Of a stretch of 64,000 nucleotides of DNA, positions 53,501-61,291 are shown piece after piece. Within the stretch, counting starts at the first letter, position 1; every line of letters starts with the position of its first letter. The notes below the pieces were generated by a model, which was not told the origin of the DNA, searched no databases, and saw nothing but the letters and a program-made list of their open reading frames with translations. Origin of the DNA: Draconibacterium orientale (lineage in GTDB: Bacteria > Bacteroidota > Bacteroidia > Bacteroidales > Prolixibacteraceae). The DNA is taken from contig NZ_CP007451.1 in the NCBI RefSeq assembly GCF_000626635.1, positions 2,108,001-2,172,000 of the forward strand. The letters run 5' to 3'. Made by a program: the position numbers and the translations under genes.

Positions 53501-53951
53501 CCGAAAGGTCGAAATCGGTAACATACGGATCGCTGGGCAAATCGCCTGGTAATTCCGATTTTGCCTGGTCAACCCGGTCTTTGGTATCCTGCAAAGCCTG
53601 TTTTATGGTAACATTTGTATTGAATTCTACAATAATAGTACTCACATCCTGGTACGATGCCGAGGTTACTTCTTTCACCCCTTTTAGCCCTTTCAGTTCT
53701 TTTTCAATGGGGCGGGTACACAGGTTTTCAATGTCAACCGGCGAGTTCCCGGGGTACAATGTTTGAATAAAAATGTAGGGAACCACAATCTCGGGCATAG
53801 CCTCGCGGGGCATTTGCTGGTACGAGAAGATCCCGAATAAAACCAGTAGTGCCGTAAAAATATACACCGTGGTTTTATTCTTTAGCGCAAGAAAGGTTGG
53901 TTGAAACTTGCGCGTTATTTTAGATTTATGTTTTTCAGTTTCTTTCTCCAT
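50508..53951 (-). CDS. RND-superfamily efflux permease
   Basis: The 1147-residue inner-membrane pump is the proton-driven part of a tripartite efflux system. It shows twelve helices in two similar halves with large periplasmic loops, NSPVDIENLCTRPIEKELKGLKGVKEV near the start, and a single proton-relay acidic site in LILALGMLVDNAIVVVENVYR (read in parts) of helix 4. The second half has the matching GIVVNNGIVLIDYIDLTRKR. The pattern is of the hydrophobe/amphiphile exporter type seen across Bacteroidota. It is the last gene of the operon, 26 bp after the MFP gene. Confidence 0.93.
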   Translation of the reverse strand: MEKETEKHKSKITRKFQPTFLALKNKTTVYIFTALLVLFGIFSYQQMPREAMPEIVVPYIFIQTLYPGNSPVDIENLCTRPIEKELKGLKGVKEVTSASYQDVSTIIVEFNTNVTIKQALQDTKDRVDQAKSELPGDLPSDPYVTDFDLSEFPIMNVNVSGEYNMRDLKKYAEILQDEFEGYREISEANIRGIEEREIQINVDPYKLDAVGLTFEDVAFAIQLENISMGAGQFTADQTRRTIRTDANYTSIDQIANTIIKVNESKPVYIRDIATVVDGYKEQATIARLNDQPVITLSVTKKSGENILAASQNVLNGIDQLKARGQIPKDLDIIITDDMTHYIEDTISNLENSIILGMILVTFVLFLFLGFRNALFAGLAIPLSMFLSFVILQQSGITLNSMVLYGLILALGMLVDNAIVVVENVYRLFSEGNPLQKATKQGVSEIAFPIISSTLTTLAAFFPLLAWEGIIGEFMKILPRTLIVVLASSLFVALIINPAFISSFMKVDDINRKMNAKKVLRNAAVFAGVSVVFYVTRIFLLGNLLATVAFLMVANLFVLRPAARWFQTKFLVWLEHMYTRQLRHALKGPWPYIYFGGTFLLLLFSVGFYFGSNPKTVFFPDTDPTTVYVTMELPLGTSIEKTDEVSREVERIIKETIKPVNHIVKSVTTNVGVGMSGGTFDSNEESPNKSLTSVSFVEYKLRDGISTSIIMQDIAKNLDGFVGAKIFVKKDDQGPPTGDPVSIDVSGDEFDLLIRITDDFMRIIEEDNIPGIDELQLNINTNQPEMLIQVDREQARLYELSTQQIAMAFRNSIYGYEASQFKDGEDEYDIFVRLDEKYRNDVSTLMNQKIPVNGSKIPISSVASFEYSTSYDKISRIDNKRVISITSGVVEGFNANEINSRIAQLLEDYEMPEGYTFEFSGEQQEQAESMEFLIYALIIAVAMIMIIMVTQFNSFIRPAIIIATVLFSTIGVFLGLGIFQMEFVVIMTGIGIISLAGIVVNNGIVLIDYIDLTRKRKREELGYSEKAFLPKQVQIDALVEAGKTRLRPVLLTAITTVLGLLPLAIGLNFNFFTLYTRFDPQISVGGESVAFWGPMSWTVIFGLTFATFLTLLLSPVMYMITIRINYAIKKWTGNLPEDNRLKKAEVLQ

Positions 53952-53977
53952 TTTGAAGAATTTTTTTTGATAGGTGT

Positions 53978-55099
53978 TTAATTGATCTTAACGGCTGTTC
54001 CGTTAACAACCTGGTTGTAGCCTTCGGAAATAACCTGTGTTCCGGCAGTTAATCCGTCGGTAATTTCGGTCATGTTGTTATTACTAACGCCTGGTGTTAC
54101 ATAAACTTTCTTAGCTACATTTTTACCGCCGTTATTTTCAATAATATACAGGTAGTGGCCTTTAAAATCTTCTTTAATATAAAGCGAAGGCACCACAATA
54201 GCCGAGTCGTTTACATAGTCGCGCATTGAAAGAATAGAAACCAGGTTTGGTTTGATCATATTCGTTGGGTTGCTAATATTAATACGAACGCGGAATGTGC
54301 GGTTATTCGGATCGATGGTATTCCCGATCTGGTTAATCGTTGCATCAACAGTTTTGTTTAAGGCCGGGAAACGAATTTCAACATTGTCGCCTTTGTGTAC
54401 TTTGGTAATGTACGTTTCCGAAATTTCGCCGTAAATTTTAATGTTGCTCGTGTTAATCACCTTGGCAAACGGAGTTTGCGGACTGCCAATGTTTCCTTTC
54501 TTTTGGTAAACAATGTCGACCACCCCGTTGATAGGCGATTTTACCTCGGCCATTTCAATTTGGGTATTCAGGCTGTTAATTCTTTTCTCAAGGCTCTCTT
54601 TGTTATTTTTGGCTTGCAGAAATTCCATTTCAGAACCAATATTCTGGTCCCACAGGTTTTTCTGACGCTCGTAATTTGTTACGGCCAAATCCAACTGCAC
54701 CTGCAGCTCTTCAACCGATCGTTCCAACACATCGGTATTAAGGCGGGCCAAAACCTGTCCTTTGCTTACCTGTTGTCCTTCAGTAACCAAAACTTCTTTT
54801 ATAATACCTGCCGATTCAGGGCTTACATCTACATCCTGCTCGGCTTCTACTTTTCCGGTTACTTCAATAAAGTGTTCAAACTTTTGGTTTTCAAGCGTGT
54901 TGGCTTTAATGTTAACCAGTTCTTCGGTTTCGTTGGCGCTAAGTTCCATTTCAAGTACATGAATTTGTTGCTCGAGCGTGTGAACCTGCTGCTTTAGTTC
55001 CTGCAATTGTTTTCGTTTGGCGGCGTCGTCGGTAACGTTTGTGTTTCCGCAAGCCGAAACGATAAGGGCGGTTGTTACTATGAATAAAATCTTTTTCAT
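53978..55099 (-). CDS. Periplasmic adaptor (membrane fusion protein) of the RND efflux system
   Basis: The 373-residue lipoprotein has a signal ending at IVSAC (Cys17). A hairpin coiled coil (about 24-60 and 130-190) is flanked by a lipoyl-like half-motif: EVTGKVEAEQDVDVSPESAGIIKEV and ATLNTDVLE-type regions, then SPINGVVDIVYQKKGN. Beta-barrel and membrane-proximal domains follow. It links the RND pump with the TolC-like channel. It is 23 bp downstream of the channel gene. Confidence 0.9.
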   Translation of the reverse strand: MKKILFIVTTALIVSACGNTNVTDDAAKRKQLQELKQQVHTLEQQIHVLEMELSANETEELVNIKANTLENQKFEHFIEVTGKVEAEQDVDVSPESAGIIKEVLVTEGQQVSKGQVLARLNTDVLERSVEELQVQLDLAVTNYERQKNLWDQNIGSEMEFLQAKNNKESLEKRINSLNTQIEMAEVKSPINGVVDIVYQKKGNIGSPQTPFAKVINTSNIKIYGEISETYITKVHKGDNVEIRFPALNKTVDATINQIGNTIDPNNRTFRVRINISNPTNMIKPNLVSILSMRDYVNDSAIVVPSLYIKEDFKGHYLYIIENNGGKNVAKKVYVTPGVSNNNMTEITDGLTAGTQVISEGYNQVVNGTAVKIN

Positions 55100-55122
55100 T
55101 TTATGTGTTTTTTTGTTTTCGT

Positions 55123-56466
55123 TTATAATGCGCCGGCGGCTTTTTTCAGATTTAAATCGGCTTGCAGCAGCGCTAATGTTGAAGTTACCAATTGTTGCGA
55201 AGTGGTTATGTACTGTGTTTCCTGCTGGGTAAGCTCGGCACTGCTAACCATTCCGTTATTGAATTTTATTTGTGTTTTATCCAAAATGCTTTTTGCCAGG
55301 TCGCGGTTTTCGTGTGTGTTTAAGTACTGTTCGCGTGCTGTTTCCATTTCAGCCGATGCCGTTAAATAATCTTTCTGAAGTGTGATTTCGGCGTAGCGCA
55401 TATCGTTTTTTGCTTTGTCGAGTTCAATGCGGGCCTGTTGTACTTTAGCGCGTTTATTGCCTGAATTGAAAATGGGAATGGCTGCCTGAAATCCGATCAG
55501 CGACGATGGGAACCACTCTTCTTTAAACAGGTTGGCTTTGTTGCCATACGAGGTTCGCGTGTAGCTGTAAAATGCATCGAAACGAGGCAGATAGGCGACT
55601 TTTTCCAGTTTGTACAATTTTTCAGAAACCTTAAAATTCGACTGGGCCAAACGGTAGTCGATGTGGTTGATCAGGTCAAGATCGATGGAATTCAACTCCT
55701 GCACCAATGGCGAAACGAAAATATCCAGGTCGTCAACTAATTCAATCTCCTGATTCAGATCGTAGCCCATGGTATATTTCAAAACCGTTTTGGCAATTAT
55801 CAGTTCTCTTTCCGAGCGGATTACCTCGTTTTCGGCATTTTTTTGCAGTATTCTCAATTGGTCAACATCTTGCTGTTCGCGAAAACCGTTTTCGTAATAC
55901 ACCTTGGTTTCTTCGTACAAGCGTGTACTGTTTTCGAGGCTTTCAAGCATAATCTCGCGATAGCGTTGGCTAATTAGCACGGTGTAATAGGCCTGTGCCA
56001 CCGCGCTGCGAATGTCGATCTCCGTTTTTTCGTTGGCTTGTTTGGCCAGGTTTAAATACAGTTCGGCCGAGCTTACTCCAACAATCCACGAACCATCGAA
56101 GATTTGTTGCGATACGCTGAATCCGAAATCGGCACTGTAGTCTTGTCCAAATTTTACAGGAATGTAAGTTCCAGGGTCTTCTCCAAAAAATTCACCGGGA
56201 AGTAAGGAAACCGGTAGGTTCAGAAATGCACTGTAATTGGCTGTTCCCGAAACCTGTGGCAATCCGGTAGTGATGGTTTCCCAAACTTGTTTTTGGGCAA
56301 TGGTTACATCTTGTTTTGTATTGAATAAAACATACGAGTTTTGCATGGCATATTGCGTGGCCTGATGGAGCGAAAACCGGGTGGTTTCTTGCTCCTGAGC
56401 TTTCAGCGACAGTCCCACAACTGACAAGAATAAAAACAAGATGATTTGTTTAATTTGTTTCTTCAT
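55123..56466 (-). CDS. TolC-like outer-membrane efflux protein
   Basis: The 447-residue protein has a signal peptide (MKKQIKQIILFLFL..., cleaved after LKAQ) and the paired helical repeats of the TolC family: FSLHQATQYAMQNSYVLFNTKQDV near the start and a second OEP unit ending in TQYITTSQQLVTSTLALLQADLNL. FGFSVSQQIFDGSWIVG is the family strand segment. It forms the trimeric channel of the system. Its first 17 bp overlap the end of the tetR gene. Confidence 0.92.
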   Translation of the reverse strand: MKKQIKQIILFLFLSVVGLSLKAQEQETTRFSLHQATQYAMQNSYVLFNTKQDVTIAQKQVWETITTGLPQVSGTANYSAFLNLPVSLLPGEFFGEDPGTYIPVKFGQDYSADFGFSVSQQIFDGSWIVGVSSAELYLNLAKQANEKTEIDIRSAVAQAYYTVLISQRYREIMLESLENSTRLYEETKVYYENGFREQQDVDQLRILQKNAENEVIRSERELIIAKTVLKYTMGYDLNQEIELVDDLDIFVSPLVQELNSIDLDLINHIDYRLAQSNFKVSEKLYKLEKVAYLPRFDAFYSYTRTSYGNKANLFKEEWFPSSLIGFQAAIPIFNSGNKRAKVQQARIELDKAKNDMRYAEITLQKDYLTASAEMETAREQYLNTHENRDLAKSILDKTQIKFNNGMVSSAELTQQETQYITTSQQLVTSTLALLQADLNLKKAAGAL

Positions 56467-57076
56467 ACTGAACTTTGTTAAGTTGTTTTTTATAGTATTT
56501 TATTCCTTTATCGGTGCAAATGGCATTCATGTGGTAGTCCATCATGCTATCGAAAAATGGGAGCGAGTTTACTTCGTACTCTTCAAAAATTCCACAATCC
56601 GGATTCATGGTGTACAACATTCTTCCCACCTGCAGTTTGGCAATCAGGTACGGATCAAGGTCGGTGCGATACAGGTCTTGCGCCATTCCCAGTTTCAGAT
56701 TGTCGATAGTGTTGGTAAATATGCGCTTGCGTTTTACCTCGTTAATCTTTTTATATAGTTTGGGATAATACTTTTTCAGATCCTTTTCAATACCATTATT
56801 ATAGAACTTATAAATAAATGCCATATGTTTGCGAATGAGAAGAATGCTGTCGATGGCATTTTTGTCATCCAACTGCTTAAATGTTTTTCCACTTTCGTCG
56901 ATAAAAAACTCGATAACCTGATTCACCAGGTCTTCCTTGTCGGTAAAATATTGGTAAAGTGTTTTTTTCGATATTCCAAATTCGGCAGCCACGGTGTCCA
57001 TGGTTACCGCACGTATGCCTTTTTTAAAATAAAGATGGCCAACGTTTTCTATGATATATTTTTTCTTTTCTTCCAC
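56450..57076 (-). CDS. TetR-family regulator of the efflux operon
   Basis: The 208-residue repressor has an N-terminal helix-turn-helix (GIRAVTMDTVAAEFGISKKTLYQYFTDKEDL, residues about 20-50) and a helical ligand-binding domain of unrelated sequence. It is the first gene of the four-gene operon and overlaps the TolC gene by 17 bp, so it is probably co-transcribed and autoregulated. The -7-like TACTTTTG (57088-57081, minus strand) lies 5 bp before its ATG. Candidate operators are at 57180-57219. Confidence 0.92.
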   Translation of the reverse strand: MEEKKKYIIENVGHLYFKKGIRAVTMDTVAAEFGISKKTLYQYFTDKEDLVNQVIEFFIDESGKTFKQLDDKNAIDSILLIRKHMAFIYKFYNNGIEKDLKKYYPKLYKKINEVKRKRIFTNTIDNLKLGMAQDLYRTDLDPYLIAKLQVGRMLYTMNPDCGIFEEYEVNSLPFFDSMMDYHMNAICTDKGIKYYKKQLNKVQYEETN

Positions 57077-57179
57077 GTGGCAAAAGTATGCTTAATTTTC
57101 CGGGAAACTTTGTTCGGACAAAAAGTTTTTACATTTCGGTGTGTTTAAACTTCCCATAACTATAGACTTTTGAGTAGTA

Positions 57180-57219
57180 AAATAGTTACACAAAACTATT
57201 TCATTTCGGAAAGTTTCCG
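57180..57219. promoter_or_regulatory. Inverted repeats upstream of the tetR efflux operon
   Basis: AAATAGTT/AACTATTT (57180-57187 and 57194-57201, 6-bp spacer) overlaps a minus-strand -7 box TAGTTTTG (57198-57191). CGGAAA-G-TTTCCG (57207-57219) is a second palindrome. Either is a plausible TetR operator. Confidence 0.45.
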
Positions 57220-57268
57220 TGGGTTTAATCGGTGAGTGGCGAATATTTACCACTAAATGCCGATTTTC

Positions 57269-57940
57269 CTATTGTGGAAAAAGAAAGGTTTTGGCGATGA
57301 TAAGATCCTGGGGCCAGGTAATTTTTATGTTTTCGCGGTTGCCGCTAACCAGTTGGATTTTATGTCCGGTGTTTTCAAGTACTGAAGCGTCGTCGGTAAA
57401 ATTTTCGTGCTGAGCCTCCTGATACGCCTTTTTTATTGTTTGTACATCAAATGTTTGGGGTGTTTGCACCAAAAAGTATTTGCTTCGGTCAACAGCTTTG
57501 TTGCCGTTTTCATCCGCATAACGAATCGATTCCGCCGGAGGAACAACCGGCAAAGCGTTGCCCCATTTTTTAGCTGTGGTAAAACAATGATCTATGGTTT
57601 TCCGGGTAACAAGCGGCCGAACACCATCGTGGATAAAAACAATGCCATCATCGTTAATTTCTGCGAGCCCGTTTTTTACCGATTGAAAACGATTTTCGCC
57701 TCCAAAAGCAAGTTTGTACGGTGTGTTGAATGCATGTTTTTTGCAAAGTTTCTTCCAGTGCTCAAGCTGTGTTTCGGGTAAAACCAGCACAAATTCAATG
57801 TCGGGGTCGAAACGTAAAAAGGCTTCAAAAGTGTATAGCAGAACAGGCTTTCCCTCAATTTCGAGAAACTGTTTTGGAACGGAAGTCCCCATTCGGTTTC
57901 CGCTTCCACCTGCAACAATTAGGGCAAACTTTTTTAGCAT
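57269..57940 (-). CDS. ispD: 2-C-methyl-D-erythritol 4-phosphate cytidylyltransferase
   Basis: The 223-residue enzyme activates MEP with CTP in the non-mevalonate isoprenoid pathway. I start it at 57940 (MLKKFALIVAGGSGNRMG); the frame extends 14 codons upstream without conservation. Motifs are AGGSGNRMGTSVPKQF (9-24), FGGENRFQSVKNGL, IVFIHDGVRPLV, TPQTFD and NFTDDASVLE. It is followed downstream by the tetR operon and is divergent from the DUF2461 gene. Confidence 0.92.
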   Translation of the reverse strand: MLKKFALIVAGGSGNRMGTSVPKQFLEIEGKPVLLYTFEAFLRFDPDIEFVLVLPETQLEHWKKLCKKHAFNTPYKLAFGGENRFQSVKNGLAEINDDGIVFIHDGVRPLVTRKTIDHCFTTAKKWGNALPVVPPAESIRYADENGNKAVDRSKYFLVQTPQTFDVQTIKKAYQEAQHENFTDDASVLENTGHKIQLVSGNRENIKITWPQDLIIAKTFLFPQ

Positions 57941-57993
57941 CAATTCTGTTTTTTGTTTACATTGAAAGCTAAAATAGTGCAAAATATTCTACA

Positions 57994-58647
57994 ATGGAGA
58001 AAGTTCTTGGATTTTTGAAGCAGCTGGAAGAAAACAACAATCGCGAGTGGTTTAACGAGAACCGAAAATGGTACGAGGAAAGCAGAGAAAAGTTACTTTT
58101 TCTTACCGATGTGCTGATTAATGAGATTGGCGAATTTGATTCGGCAGTGCGGGGATTACAACCCAAAGATTGTGTTTTTAGAATCTTTCGCGATGTACGG
58201 TTTTCAAAAGATAAACGCCCATACAAAACCAATTTTGGCAGCTTTATTTGTAAAGGAGGCCGGAAAAGTATGAACCCGGGGTATTATTTACATATCGAGC
58301 CCGGTGCTTGTTTTATTGCCGGAGGAATATATATGCCACCGGCACCGGTGTTAAAATCGATACGGAATTATATGGCCGATCATGCCGAAGAGTTTCTGGA
58401 AATTTGCAATGAGCCCGGTTTTAAAAAACAATTTCCGGAAATGTTTGACGATAAATTAAAACTGGCGCCAAAGGGGTTTCCGAAAGATCATGAACACATT
58501 GATTTGCTGAAATACAAATCGTATATTTATTCAAAACAGCTGGGAGACAGGCTGGTATCCGGAAATGGCTACATTACAGAAGTGGTACAGCTTTACGAAC
58601 AGCTTTATCCTGTTAATGTATTTTTATACGAAGCATTGGCGGAGTAA
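57994..58647 (+). CDS. DUF2461 family protein
   Basis: The 217-residue cytoplasmic protein matches DUF2461 throughout: LGFLKQLEENNNREWFNENRKWYEE at the N-terminus, FRIFRDVRFSKDKRPYKTNFGSFI in the middle, and YYLHIEPGACFIAGGIYMPPAPVLKSIR. The function of the family is unknown. Length is typical. An intrinsic terminator at 58757 follows. Confidence 0.9.
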   Translation: MEKVLGFLKQLEENNNREWFNENRKWYEESREKLLFLTDVLINEIGEFDSAVRGLQPKDCVFRIFRDVRFSKDKRPYKTNFGSFICKGGRKSMNPGYYLHIEPGACFIAGGIYMPPAPVLKSIRNYMADHAEEFLEICNEPGFKKQFPEMFDDKLKLAPKGFPKDHEHIDLLKYKSYIYSKQLGDRLVSGNGYITEVVQLYEQLYPVNVFLYEALAE

Positions 58648-58756
58648 TTATTTTTACTGCATCTTAATAAAGTTTGGCCGGGTTACTTTTTAAGCTTCTG
58701 AAGAATATATATAATATAAGACCCTTATTTTTTATCTTCCCGATTTCAATGAAATG

Positions 58757-58788
58757 CCCTGGTCGTTCTGACCGGGGTTTTCTTTTTT
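58757..58788 (+). terminator. Terminator after the DUF2461 gene
   Basis: CCCTGGTC (58757-58764) pairs with GACCGGGG (58770-58777), one G-U, 5-nt loop, followed by TTTTCTTTTTT. Confidence 0.8.
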
Positions 58789-58829
58789 ATTTATAACGTT
58801 TCAATTCAGAGGGTGTTAGCCTACTTTGT

Positions 58830-58847
58830 GTTTCGTAAAAACGAAAC
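58830..58847 (+). promoter_or_regulatory. Candidate operator of the purine uptake pair
   Basis: GTTTCGT-AAAA-ACGAAAC is a perfect 7-bp inverted repeat directly behind a -7-like TACTTTG (58822-58828). No purine riboswitch is recognisable in the remaining 170 bp before the gene. The gap 58648-59020 is otherwise featureless. Confidence 0.35.
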
Positions 58848-59020
58848 TTTAATTATTTTAGCAGCTGCTAAATATCAATTCTTTTTATTTAATAAGTAGG
58901 AAGTGAGTTTAATTTGCAGTGACTGAGGATGAAGGAACAGTTCGAATCTGAACTTTTACACAACTGGTTTTACTGAATATTAGGTTTCATTTCAAAACAA
59001 AAACCAAAATTTTTAAACAA

Positions 59021-59719
59021 ATGAAAAAAGTTTTACTTGCAATTGCATTTGTTGCATTTGTTTTTGGCGTTAATGCACAAAATGTTCAATTACATTACGA
59101 TTTCGGTGATGGCCGGAAAATGCTAACTTCAACAGTAGAAATGTTCCGTCCCGATGCTTACGGATCGACTTTCTTTTTCATCGACATGGATTATGGTGCT
59201 GATGGAACAGGAATCGACAATGGTATTTCATTAGCTTACTGGGAAATTGCACGTGCTTTTAAATGGAACGAAACCCAGAAATTTATGCCACGTGTTGAAT
59301 ACAACGGCGGAACAATGAGTGTTGCCCCGGAAGCTTGGATTCCTATTGAAAACTGCTGGCTGGCAGGTGTGGAACGTACCTGGGCTTCGGCTGATTTCTC
59401 GAAAATTTTAACCCTGCAAGCCAACTACAAGAACATTAAAAATAAACTTGAAAACGGTACAAAAAATCAAAACTCTTTTCAGTTAACAGCTGTATGGACC
59501 GTGCAAATGGCAGAAGGTAAATTTACTTTTACCGGTTTTGCTGATTTCTGGAAAGAAGAAATGTACTGGGGAACTGACTATCGTTTCTTAACCGAGCCTC
59601 AATTGTGGTACAACCCATGTAAAAACTTCTCGTTTGGTACTGAAATCGAGTTAAGCAACAACTTCGTTGGTGATGAGTTTGCTGTTAAACCAACGTTAGC
59701 AGTAAAATATACTTTCTAA
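59021..59719 (+). CDS. DUF5020 outer-membrane protein, Tsx-like
   Basis: The 232-residue protein has a signal peptide ending at GVNA-Q and reads as a 12-strand barrel: QNVQLHYDFGD, STFFFIDMDYG, MSVAPEAWIP, NSFQLTAVWTV, MYWGTDYRFLTEPQLWYN and a terminal VKPTLAVKYTF with the C-terminal Phe of outer-membrane proteins. DUF5020 proteins resemble the Tsx nucleoside channel. The adjacent purine permease 21 bp downstream supports a role in bringing nucleosides or bases across the outer membrane. Confidence 0.85.
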   Translation: MKKVLLAIAFVAFVFGVNAQNVQLHYDFGDGRKMLTSTVEMFRPDAYGSTFFFIDMDYGADGTGIDNGISLAYWEIARAFKWNETQKFMPRVEYNGGTMSVAPEAWIPIENCWLAGVERTWASADFSKILTLQANYKNIKNKLENGTKNQNSFQLTAVWTVQMAEGKFTFTGFADFWKEEMYWGTDYRFLTEPQLWYNPCKNFSFGTEIELSNNFVGDEFAVKPTLAVKYTF

Positions 59720-59740
59720 ATTCAATAAAAAAACTGAATA

Positions 59741-61033
59741 ATGCTGAACAAGTTTTTTAAACTCGAAGAGAATAAAACAAACGTAAAAACGGAGATACTT
59801 GCAGGAGTAACTACGTTTATGACTATGGCCTATATTCTGGCAGTTAACCCGGATATATTAAGTGCCACAGGAATGGATAAACATGCGCTGTTTACTGCAA
59901 CTGCCTTATCGGCTTTTGTTGCAACCTTGGTTATGGCTCTGGTAGCCCGGTTGCCATTTGCCCTTGCCCCGGGAATGGGACTGAATGCTTTCTTTGCCTT
60001 CACCGTTGTTTTGGGAATGGGACATTCCTGGCAGTTTGCACTCACTGCAGTTTTTCTTGAAGGGGTAATTTTTATCCTGCTTACTGCCTTTAATATTCGC
60101 GAGTTAATTGTAAATGCAATTCCTCTTCCGCTAAAACATGCCGTTTCTGCTGGTATCGGATTGTTTATTGCGTTTATCGGACTTCAAAATTCCGGTATTG
60201 TAATAAATAATGATGCGACTTTGGTTGGTTTAGGCGATATGGGGTCGCCAGCCGTACTTATCGCTTTATTCGGAATTGTGCTTACAGCAGTTTTGTTGAT
60301 TCTGAAAGTTAAAGGTGCTCTATTGATTGGTATTTTTGCAGCAACTATAGCCGGAATTCCGTTTGGAGTTACTCACATGCCCGAAGGACATCTGGTAGAT
60401 GTACCACCGTCGTTGTCTCCTATTTTCATGAAATTTGAATTTAGCCAGATTTTCACGCTGGATATGCTGATTGTACTGTTTACTTTCCTTTTTGTGGATA
60501 TGTTCGATACAGTAGGAACACTGGTTGGCGTGTCGTCAAAAGCAGGGATGTTGGATGAAGAAGGAAAAGTCCCACGCGTAAAACAAGCACTTTTTGCCGA
60601 TTCAATTGGTACTTTCTTTGGTGCGATTTTCGGAACCAGTACAGTTACTACTTATGTAGAGAGTGCATCGGGTGTTGCCGAAGGCGGTAAAACAGGATTA
60701 ACTGCATTATCTACCGCTGTATTGTTCTTTATTGCTCTGTTCTTTGCACCATTGTTTACCATGGTGCCTGCAGCAGCAACAGCACCAGCATTAGTTTTGG
60801 TTGGTTTCTTTATGATGTCGCCAATCCTTAAAATTGATTTTGAAAATTATACCGAATCTATACCGGCGTTTATTACAATAATTGCAATGCCACTTACTTA
60901 TAGTATTGCTGAGGGTATTGTTTTTGGTATGCTTTCCTATGTATTGTTGAAGGTTTTAACCGGAAAAATGAAAGATATTTCAATCGTAATGATTGTACTG
61001 GTGATTTTGTTTGTTATCAAGTTTCTTATTTAA
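59741..61033 (+). CDS. NCS2-family (AzgA-like) purine permease
   Basis: The 430-residue protein has about 12 membrane helices and NCS2/AzgA signatures: TEILAGVTTFMTMAYILAVNPDIL at the start, ALAPGMGLNAFFAFTVV and VDMFDTVGTLVGVSSKAGM before helix 8, TSTVTTYVESASGVAEGGKTGLTAL after it. Such transporters move guanine, hypoxanthine or adenine with protons. It follows the DUF5020 channel by 21 bp and ends in a terminator, so the two form a purine uptake operon. Confidence 0.93.
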   Translation: MLNKFFKLEENKTNVKTEILAGVTTFMTMAYILAVNPDILSATGMDKHALFTATALSAFVATLVMALVARLPFALAPGMGLNAFFAFTVVLGMGHSWQFALTAVFLEGVIFILLTAFNIRELIVNAIPLPLKHAVSAGIGLFIAFIGLQNSGIVINNDATLVGLGDMGSPAVLIALFGIVLTAVLLILKVKGALLIGIFAATIAGIPFGVTHMPEGHLVDVPPSLSPIFMKFEFSQIFTLDMLIVLFTFLFVDMFDTVGTLVGVSSKAGMLDEEGKVPRVKQALFADSIGTFFGAIFGTSTVTTYVESASGVAEGGKTGLTALSTAVLFFIALFFAPLFTMVPAAATAPALVLVGFFMMSPILKIDFENYTESIPAFITIIAMPLTYSIAEGIVFGMLSYVLLKVLTGKMKDISIVMIVLVILFVIKFLI

Positions 61034-61059
61034 GCGAGATATACAGTAAATAAAACGAG

Positions 61060-61088
61060 AAAGAGACATTTAGCGATGTCTCTTTTTT
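61060..61088 (+). terminator. Terminator of the purine uptake operon
   Basis: AAAGAGACAT (61060-61069) and ATGTCTCTTT (61076-61085) form a perfect 10-bp stem with a 6-nt loop, followed by T's. Confidence 0.85.
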
Positions 61089-61109
61089 GTTATTTTTATG
61101 TCCTCTTCA

Positions 61110-61160
61110 GGAGGAATTAGCTCAGCTGGTTCAGTCCGTTAGCTGACGGATGACAGGGTA
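61110..61160 (+). pseudogene. tRNA-like remnant upstream of tRNA-Val
   Basis: GGAATTAGCTCAGCTGGTT (61112 onward) is a normal tRNA 5' side with D-arm, but what follows (CAGTCCGTTAGCTGACGG) cannot make an anticodon arm or T arm. It ends where the intact tRNA begins. It looks like a deleted tandem tRNA copy. Confidence 0.5.
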
Positions 61161-61161
61161 G

Positions 61162-61236
61162 GGGTCGTTAGTTCAGTTGGTTTAGAACGCATGCTTGACA
61201 GGCATGAGGTCGGCAGTTCGAATCTGCCACGACCCA
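61162..61236 (+). tRNA. tRNA-Val (GAC)
   Basis: All arms fold: acceptor GGGTCGT/ACGACCC, D arm with GTTCAGTTGGTT, anticodon stem CATGC/GCATG around the 7-nt loop TTGACAG, giving anticodon GAC, and T arm GGCAG-TTCGAAT-CTGCC. The discriminator is A. CCA is not encoded. A terminator follows at 61239. Confidence 0.93.
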
Positions 61237-61238
61237 CA

Positions 61239-61275
61239 AAAAAAGGAAGCAATCCTCACAACTGCTTCCTTTTTT
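61239..61275 (+). terminator. Terminator after tRNA-Val
   Basis: AAAAAAGGAAGCA (61239-61251) and TGCTTCCTTTTTT (61263-61275) pair perfectly, 11-nt loop. The A and T runs on both sides also suit the convergent NTF2-like gene. Confidence 0.85.
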
Positions 61276-61291
61276 CGTCTAATAGATTGTA

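Noticed and set aside
54395-54997. 200-residue plus-strand ORF over the MFP gene
   Set aside because: Overlaps the conserved adaptor gene completely; Phe/Asn-rich shadow composition.
58800-59020. Purine riboswitch before the DUF5020-NCS2 pair
   Set aside because: The conserved loops and three-way junction sequence are not found; only a small inverted repeat is seen.
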